Positions 52,201-61,200 of a DNA stretch of 64,000 nt are shown here, piece by piece (the first letter of the stretch is position 1; each line of letters begins with the position of its first letter). The stretch is from Incurvaria masculella. Lineage: Eukaryota; Arthropoda; Insecta; Lepidoptera; Incurvariidae. The notes beneath the pieces were generated by a model. It searched no databases, was not told the origin of the DNA, and worked only from the letters and a program-made list of their open reading frames with translations. Made by a program: the position numbers and the translations under genes. The stretch lies in NCBI GenBank assembly GCA_946894095.1, contig OX335658.1:13755001-13819000 (forward strand), given 5' to 3'.

Positions 52201-55200
52201 CTGCCTTTTCTTGGACGCCGACGATCGCACTGATCTCTCGATCGGCGGCGCCCTGGCAGCTGGCGCCATCTTGTGGACGGTAGAGGCATCGGTCGGAGCC
52301 TCCGTGGTTCCGTGCGTCCACGTGTGGGTCGTCTGCGTAGTCCGCGTTCCGGTGTCCGGCGACGTGTCTTGCTCCGACGCTGACGCGAGCGCGGGCGCGG
52401 CCCCGGGCGCAAGTACGGGCGCGGCCGCGGCGGCGGCGGGCACAGGTACAGGCGCGGGCGCGGCGGTGGGCGCGGCGGCGGCGGGCGCGGACGTGGACGC
52501 GAGCGCGGGCTCGGTCGCGCCGGAGACCGGGACGGCCTCTTGCAGTCGCGCCGACGTAGCTCGCTCGCTGTTCTTCTGTGACCGCGTCACGGGCATCTTG
52601 ATCCGGCTCGAAGGACCAATGTGAAGGATCGTAACTCAGAAGGACGGTGCTTCCAGGTTGCCTCGACGATCCGCCGGGTCTCGACGCTGACGGCGGTCAC
52701 ACGGGAAGAGATGCGGGGCGCGCGAAATAGAAACAACTCTTTTCTTGCTCTACGGTACCGCAGGCGGTGCGCACCGGAGCGAGTCGCAGAGACGCCCACT
52801 CGAGACGGGCGAACGTAGTACCAGGGTCCTGAGCGGAGCGTACACTCACGCTAGAGCAACGGACGAACAGCCAGTCGGTCCGGACGAAAGTCCGGCCACC
52901 GAGACCCTCTGGCTGCGTCAACGACACCGGCAGCGAGCAAGCTCAACAGTCCGGCACGTCCGTGCTCTATCGGAAGGCTGGCGGAGTGTACACTCGCGCT
53001 CTCCCAAAACCGAACCGAAGCTCAAGGTAGTGGTGCCAACTCTAGGTGAACCCTGGTAGGAGCTCTAACCCGAACTCACTATCTGGGCCGAAACGTGCGG
53101 TTTATCATCGCGCCAGAGCGACCGCCGGCGACGCGCCTTCCGCCCCTTGCGCTGGGCCGCCGGCCAATAGGATCGCTCCGTACAGCGCCCCCGCGCGTCT
53201 CGGCCCGAGTACCGTTATGCGTGACTCATGATAACGGTACTCTGCGATGACTCATACCATCGCTTTCCGTCTCGAGTGAACATCTCAGCTATCGCTCCAG
53301 TGAAACACGGTCTGTGGTATATTTTATTAAGTAAGACTAAAACTACGTAAATACAAGCTAGTTACAAAGTAATTACAAATATCAATACAACTATCTTACA
53401 AGGCTAATAACATTAATAACTATCTATATTTAATATCCTATACTTATATTTTATTCTTTATAAATCTTATTACAAACTTAATTAAATTATATTTACAAAA
53501 CTATCCTATCCTATCGTCGTCCTGAACATATTTTGTATTATTTCTGCCTTCAGAATGAATATCATAAATAAAAAAGAGAAACAGCTAATCTGGTTGACAC
53601 CCCCTCTGGTGTCCCGCATTCATTTTAATGATTTAATTAATGATTTAAAATTAATAACAACGATTGTTGTTTTGGTGTTTGTTCTAGAGACAGCACCATA
53701 ACCTATGTTTATTTTGGAATTTCAAAAAGATGCATTGATGATCTAGCTAAATAACGGACGCTCATACTCTGTGATCAAGCTTTTTTTATGAAAATTTATA
53801 AATATTTGTCTAATTTGAGAACACAAATCGTCAGCGACTTCAGTTTTCTTTTTAAATTATAGCTTGACCGTCAAACTACGTATTTACTTTTTGGATTATC
53901 AAAATTCGTCTTGGTTGTTTTTAAAAACAATTAAATATTATATTACTTACATACTTTTCAAACTGAATCCAATCGCTTGTTACTAATAGGCAGGCGGTCG
54001 TGGCCGTGGCCGCGATCGGGCCGGCCGGAGCGGATCGTGGGGCAATGTTACGCTACAGTCGGCCACCTGACTACTAGGGAAACATAAGATCAAGGTGGCC
54101 CAACCCGGCGGGACTAACTCATTCACGGGCACGGTACAAAACCATTCTGTTGCGCTCTGGGATCTTCTCTGTTACAAAGAAAAATACAGGCTCCGTGATG
54201 AAGAAGATGCAACATGTCCACAAAAAAGACAATTTGCGTAGTGTATGATTTGGTAAGATTTACGAAAGTTTTAATAACAAAATGACTTATAGCTAAAAGT
54301 AAACCACGTCCGCTGTAGTCAAAAATCGAACAAAAACCAAATAGATTATAAATCTTGATTAAACAAGCTATGTCTGATGACTAATCGTTATAAGATGTTC
54401 TTACTTTATCATTGCATCATTGCGTAATCCACCTCCAAAGTTATTGTATAAAACGCGCGAAAAATTCGAACTTTTGGCTCTTATAACTTAGAAACCAAAC
54501 ACAATTTTGCAATGCCAATGGTCATCAGACATTTAGTTCGATCAAATAAAGCTATTTTGAGCAAAATTTGGAATCTCTGACAAGAAATATGGACGTAATC
54601 TTATTTCCCCGTTTGTATGGGGAGTTGAGCGGGATGGGCCACCTTAAGGCACCAATCGATAGTTCCGTCCACGCCACGAATTTCAGCGGTCACAAACTTG
54701 TGCCTCGAGCACAGAATTAGTAATCTCTTCCATCCGCTAGTCGTACCTGTTCAGAGCGAACCTGTCAAAACTTAGTACGGGATTAGCACCGGACTAAACA
54801 TATAAAAACCGGCTTAGTCCGGCTATAATCCGCGCACTAACGTTAGTCCGCCCACTCTGAATACTTCTTAATAATTAATAATTAGTAAGCAGTCTCCCTG
54901 TCCTAAATAGATTGATCTTATTTTGATAACATTGCACCTTACAAACACATATCTAATACCTATTTAATACATGGATACCAATATTTCAACTTTCCGACTA
55001 CCGGAATAATGGGCTAATACAGATTAACTTATACCGAGTGACTTATATTCTTAGCAGGTTATTTCAAATCCGAAATCAGACTCGAATGACACTACTGCCT
55101 ACCTACGCCATTCAATTTCTTAATCGCATCGTCCCCAAAGATTTTTCCATCATCATATTCTTCAAAATGTAAACAAACACGTTATTTAAAACTTTAAGGG

Positions 55201-58200
55201 TTACTTTACTTTTTAAATAAAGTAAAGTAACACCAAATCAAGTTTTGTTAATTTATAAATTTGGTGTTCTCAAGATTTTTCTCTATAAATTTCCCTGTAG
55301 GTGGCCGAATTGCGGCGATTTTAGCGGAATAGCTCGAAATGTTCGATGGACACGATGACGAGGATATGGTGCGTCATTTCGGGCGCTTGGCTATTAGGCA
55401 ACCATAAAGGTGCAAGCCTGTTCCCTAGTTGTCCCGTAAACATTTTGCAGCGCCATCTACCGGACGCCAACGGAACTTGTTGTCGTTTTAGTCAGGACGC
55501 ACGGTTCCGCCTTTTAGAGAAATATATGGCGATCAAATCGGATTTAGTTGCTTTAAGAATAGATGAACTAATCTATGGTCATAGATTAAACAGGTTTAAT
55601 ATATGCTATAGTTTAGCCAAGGATCCGTATAGTTTTCTGCATTGCTATCTTGGGAACGAAGATGTAGAAAGCTTATCGTCCACGCTCGTAAGTTCTTTAA
55701 TGTAGGCTAGATGGCGTAATTATCGCAAAAGTATGAAAAACAGGAATTGTAGCTTTGGGCCTCAACGTAATTTTTAGAAACATCTCATTTATGCATAGTA
55801 TAATATATATATATATATTTATGTATTACGTATATAGTATAATTAGTATATAGTTTAGTATTAGTGTAACTTAATTTTCATTCATTAGTTTTCTTGTTTT
55901 TTTGCGCCTACCCATTTCTGATTCTTAATATTGTAAGGTAGGCTGGTAGAAAATGACTTTAGGCATTAAGCTCTACCTTTTGTACAATTTTATCGTGCAA
56001 TAAATGTTATTATTATTATTATTATTATTTATATTGACAGCTTGTGTCGGCTTAGTAGTGAAATAATAGCATATGCTGATGACACAGCATTTTTATTTTA
56101 GGGTAATACTTGGGATGAAGTATACCACAAGACTGGAACTGGTTTAGCCCTAATAAAAAATGGCTTGATTCACATCTGTTGACTCTAAATATTGAAAAAA
56201 CTAAATATGTGACATTCTCTATTGACTCAAGGCGTCAACCCTCTCTTGAAAATGTTGTTATAATACATGACATGACTGTAGGGAAGGTGATCCGTGCAAC
56301 TGTAAGCCTATAGAAAGAGTGGACTCCCTGACCTACCTAGGAATCGTATATGACCAACATCTCAGCTGGAAATACCATGCAGATAAACTTGCAGATTACG
56401 AATGCTTATTGATATTTTCTTGAACCTTAGGAATATATTAAACAAACAAACATTGAAATCCATTTATTACGCTCTAGCACAGTCGATTATCTCGTATGGT
56501 CAGATAGCATGGGGAGGAATGGCTCAAACCAATATGGACCCATTGGCCAAAGCTCAAAATCCTATGAGTAATAGGTAGAAAGCCATATAGGTATCCCTCT
56601 GATTTTTAGGGTTCCGTACACAAAGGGTAAAAATGGAACCCTATTACTAAGCCTCCGCTGTCCGTCCGTCCGTCTGTCACAGCAAATAGGTAAAATAAAA
56701 AAATAATAAAAATTAAAGGGGGGTCCCAAACAAAAAACATGATTTGTTTGTGTTAAATCTTGTACGATGGTACGGAACCCTTCGTGTGCGAGTCCGACTC
56801 GACCTTGGCCGGTTTTTCAAGAATTGCAATTGCTTGACTGATCGGTTAGTTCATCCGTGAGATCTATCATTTCTTTACATTTATTTTGGACCTATTGAAA
56901 ATTTCATTAAATGCATATTATCTATGTAGAATTTTATGTATACTTAAATATGTATATGTATTAGTTTATTACTTTAAAGATATTAATATATGTATTAAGG
57001 TGTAAATTATTGTTTATGTATGTGTATGAATATATATATATATTGGTTTCTGTCACCCTTTACGCATTACGTATTACCTACATTTTCTTTTTCAATTCTT
57101 ATCCTCATCACCACCAAAGGTTGACTGGAAGAAATCACTTTTAGTGATAAGTGCCGCCTTTGTGCAGTTTCGCTCTGTTAGATTTAATTGTTCTGTAAAT
57201 AGTTTTTAATGTAATTTGCACAATAAAGAATTTCTTTCTTTTTTTCTTGACGTGCGGCAATTGTATATAAGAACTTTTACACTGGAACTAATCAAAGAAA
57301 AGGAAGCTGATTCCAATTCAAAGACCGCCGCCACCTCCAACCCTCCGTACATTACTCGGCAAAGACACTTTCTTCCCCATCCCCCTACATAAACTCGTTT
57401 TGCGTAAAGATTTTACTCTTTTTTGGCTCCAAAAATGTATAACCACATTCTAAAGTCCATTCCTCATCTAACCTCAAATAAATCCTTGGCACGCAAAAAC
57501 TTTTAAGGTGGCCCAACCCGGCGGGCCTAACTCATTCGCGGGCACGGTACAAAACCGTGCTGTTGCGCTCTGGGACCTTCTCTGCTTCAAAGAATAAGAC
57601 AGGCTCCGTGATGAGAAAGATGCAACATGTCCACAAAAAAGAAAATGTGCATAGTGTATGATTTGGTAAGATTTACGAAAATTTTAATTTCAAAACGACT
57701 TATAGCTAAAAGTAAACCACAACCGCTGTAGTCAAAAATCTAACAAAATCCAAATAGATCATAAATCTTGATTAAATAAGCTATGTCTGATGACTAATCT
57801 TTTTATGATGTTCTTACTTTATCATTGCGTAATCCACTTCCAAAGTTATTGTATAAAATGCGCGAAAAATTCGAACTTTCGGACCTTATAACTTAGAAAC
57901 CAAACACAATTTTACAATGCCAATGGTCATCAGACATCTAGTTCGATCAAATAAAGCTATTTTGAGCAAAATTTTGGATCTTTGACAGGAAATATGGGCG
58001 TGATCTTCTTTCCCCTTTTGTATGGGGAGATGAGCGGGTTGGGCCACCTTAAGTTCTTGGATTATAGCCAGACCAGAGGAAGACCAGAATGTGAGCAAGC
58101 TCTGACCTACATTATTGAGTAATAATTTGATACTTGTAACTCGTAACTAAGTTATAATTGACACCTGTTAAGTTTACATTTAAGTATATAAAACACTTTT

Positions 58201-61200
58201 CTCTTATTTATTTCATTACGATTATTTGAATGTTCGTTAGGTTTTTTTATTGTATGTACACTCAATAAGTTTATTGTCCTATTGTTGTAACCCTTCTACC
58301 ACGGGCCTTATGGTCTACCTACAGGATAATGTATGTGTGTCATATTGGATAAATAAATAAAAAAAAATCTCCTGAATGATCACATCTAGAATATTATTTG
58401 AAGTACCTGTGCAAATATTGCAGGAGAAATGCACGAAATGCGAATTTTGAAAATGTCCTGGCAAATGTACGTTTTTTTTTGCGGGCCCCCATTTTCCAGA
58501 CGTCAGAAGTCCACACTAATTATATATTTTCTTTATGAATATACGTTTATGTACAAACGGGATCACCCTAGACGCCACACATTGTACTTTGGCCCACATA
58601 CGCTTTCCTTGCAAATGTGAATGCCTACTGTGGCGCCAAGGATGACGCGCTCTGTACCTACTTCGTCTTAATGCATGGCCTATTACTCCCCGGATGTCAA
58701 ACACATGCTCTTGCAGTCCATGTATGCCAGTTTTCGCTTCGAATGTACGTACACAATTCCACGTGTACTCACGTAGTTGTCACGCAGGTCGGAGTGCTGA
58801 TGTTCGAGGCCGTCGTCCAGCACGGTGATGCGCACCCCCGCACCGTTGATGCCCGCCTGGTACACCGGCAGCACGTTCAGATCCAGTCGCGGCAGGTCGG
58901 CTCGCGTCCGCGTGTCTTGCTGGAAGACAAGACGATATTTTATACCGAACCACCTTCGATATCGCCTTGTGGAATTGAGTTTTACGTTCATACAAGATTT
59001 CCACACGTAGAACCTCTTGTATTTAAGTAAATGAGGACGACTTCTAACTGGTACTGCTGAAGGCATTCGAAGAAGTGTGAACTCATCGGTTATACAGACA
59101 ATACACTGACGGTAGCGCCAGCCAGTGATTTTGCTTACGAATTAGCTCACTCCCGATGTTCTTGAGTTTGAAAGATATGTACGTAGAACTGCACAGAACG
59201 CCCCAGTATACTTATCTTATGAACTCTAACAGTCGTATTCAGAGAGAACCTGTCAAAACTTAGTACGCGATTAGCACCGATCTAAACATACAAAAACCGG
59301 TTTAGTCCGGCGGATTAAAGTTGTCCGCCCACTCTGAATACAGCTGTAGAACCTTAGGAATGATCGAATTTGTTGGTGAACTGACTGACAGGCGCCGCCG
59401 TCAGTGTGACTTTGACAGCTTGAAGAAGTAAAACCACAGACCATCTAGTAAAAACTTGTATGGAGTTTGACGTTTTTACGGAACTTCGAAGTTACGTAAA
59501 CGCCAATTTTGGTGAGAGCTTAGACTACCGGCTCTGGTATAGGGAAAGATATTATTCAATGGAACTAGCAATAAAAATATTAACTTACAAGATACCATTC
59601 TTGACTCCAAAGCTCATCGTTGAAGAGAGGTTCCGAGCCGTCTGCCCCTCTTTTCTCTCTGTTCCCCTGGTATGACGTCACGCCCAGTTTTCCCCTATTC
59701 CGGGACTTTTCCGATTCCGGAAGTTGTTCGTCGTTTGTTTCGCTTCCCCGCAAAGAAGGAAAATCGTCGATCCTTTTCACCCGACTCAGCGGAATTTCCT
59801 CGTCCGGGATCACGTATCGCTTTACCCTTGTCTTGTCGATCACTTGGTCCGCCCACTTCACCTGTCGAATGAAATAAACGTTTTAATTAACCGTTTGAAT
59901 TAATAGGTCGGGGAAAAAGTCTTTTCGCATTATAGTATGTATGAACTTGTAATAAAATCTCTTTGGCTATACTATTTGTATCTGGCTGGTTTTGGTATCA
60001 TTGAAAGTTTAAATTTTAAAGAACATAATTCCAAATTCAAATTAGGAAAATGTGTGATTCTCATTTGTTTTTCGTACTGTCAAAATGAGTGAATCTAATA
60101 AAGAAATTCGATACATTTTAAAATTTTACTACAAAAAAGGTAAAAATGCAACGCAAGCCGCGAAAAAAATTTGCGATGTTTATGGACCTAGTGCAGTGTC
60201 TGTGAGAGTAGCACAAATTTGGTTTAAGCGTTTTCAATCCGGAAATTTTGATTTCAAAGATGCACGTCGCTCTGGTCGCCCTATTACGGATAAAATGGAT
60301 GCCATTTTTGAAAAAGTGGAGCAAGATCGGCATATCAGTAGTTACGACGTAGCTGAAGAACTAGGAATTGACCACAAAACAGTTTTGGCGCATTTGAAAA
60401 AAACTGGGTACACAAAAAAGCTCGATATTTGGGTACCTCACGAGCTCACTGAAAGAAACCTGATGAACCGTGTAGTCATTTGTGATTCTTTATTACGACG
60501 TAATGAAACCGAACCATTTTTGAAGAAGCTGATAACTGGTGATGAAAAGTGGATCACGTACGACAAGAACGTGCGAAAAAGGTCGTGGTCAAAGGCCGGT
60601 CAAGCTTCACAGACTGTGGCGAAACCCGGGTTAACTCGCAACAAGTGCATGCTGTGTGTGTGGTGGGATTGGAAGGGCATTATTCATTATGAGCTGTTAC
60701 CACCAGGCAGGCCCATCGATTCTGAACTCTACTGCGAACAACTGATGAGATTAAAGCAAGAAGTTGAGAGAAAGCGGCCGGAATTAATCAACAGAAGGGG
60801 TGTGGTTTTTCATCATGATAACGCTAGACCTCACACATCTTTAGCCACTCAGCAAAAACTAAGAGAGTTTGGCTGGGAGGTGTTAATGCATCCGCCGTAT
60901 AGTCCTGACCTTGCACCTTCAGATTTCCACCTGTTTAGGTCTCTTCAGAATTCTTTAGGCAGTGTCAGGTTAACATCACGAGAGGACTGCCAAAACCACT
61001 TGTCGCGGTATATTGATCAGAAGTCCCAATATTTCTATAGCAATGGGATCATGTCCCTACCTACAAGATGGCAAAAAGTTATCGAACAAAATGGTACCTA
61101 CATACTTTAGTTAAATGTAAATAAACCATATTAAAAAATGTTTTGAATTTTCTTAAAAAATGCGAAGAAACTTTTTCCCCAACCTATATTTTCCACCGAA

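Larger units (their letters stand above)
48742..53528 (-). mobile_element. BEL/Pao LTR retrotransposon, internally deleted
   Basis: Two 909-bp LTRs (TGTGAAGG...CCTGAACA) flank a 2969-bp interior read on the minus strand. Target-site duplication TATTT is exact at 48737-48741 and 53529-53533. Gag and protease are intact, but reverse transcriptase, RNase H and integrase core are absent; only the DUF5641-type C-terminal piece remains. It sits in the 18-kb intron in the same orientation as the host gene. Confidence 0.95.

Noticed and set aside
49696..52624. Plus-strand ORFs across the BEL/Pao interior
   Set aside because: Antisense shadows of the GC-rich Gag-protease frame.
55346..55705. 119-codon plus-strand ORF as a nested gene
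   Set aside because: No domain recognised; its start overlaps a dispersed motif (gcttggctattaggcaaccat-like) seen elsewhere, and no promoter or poly-A context is evident.
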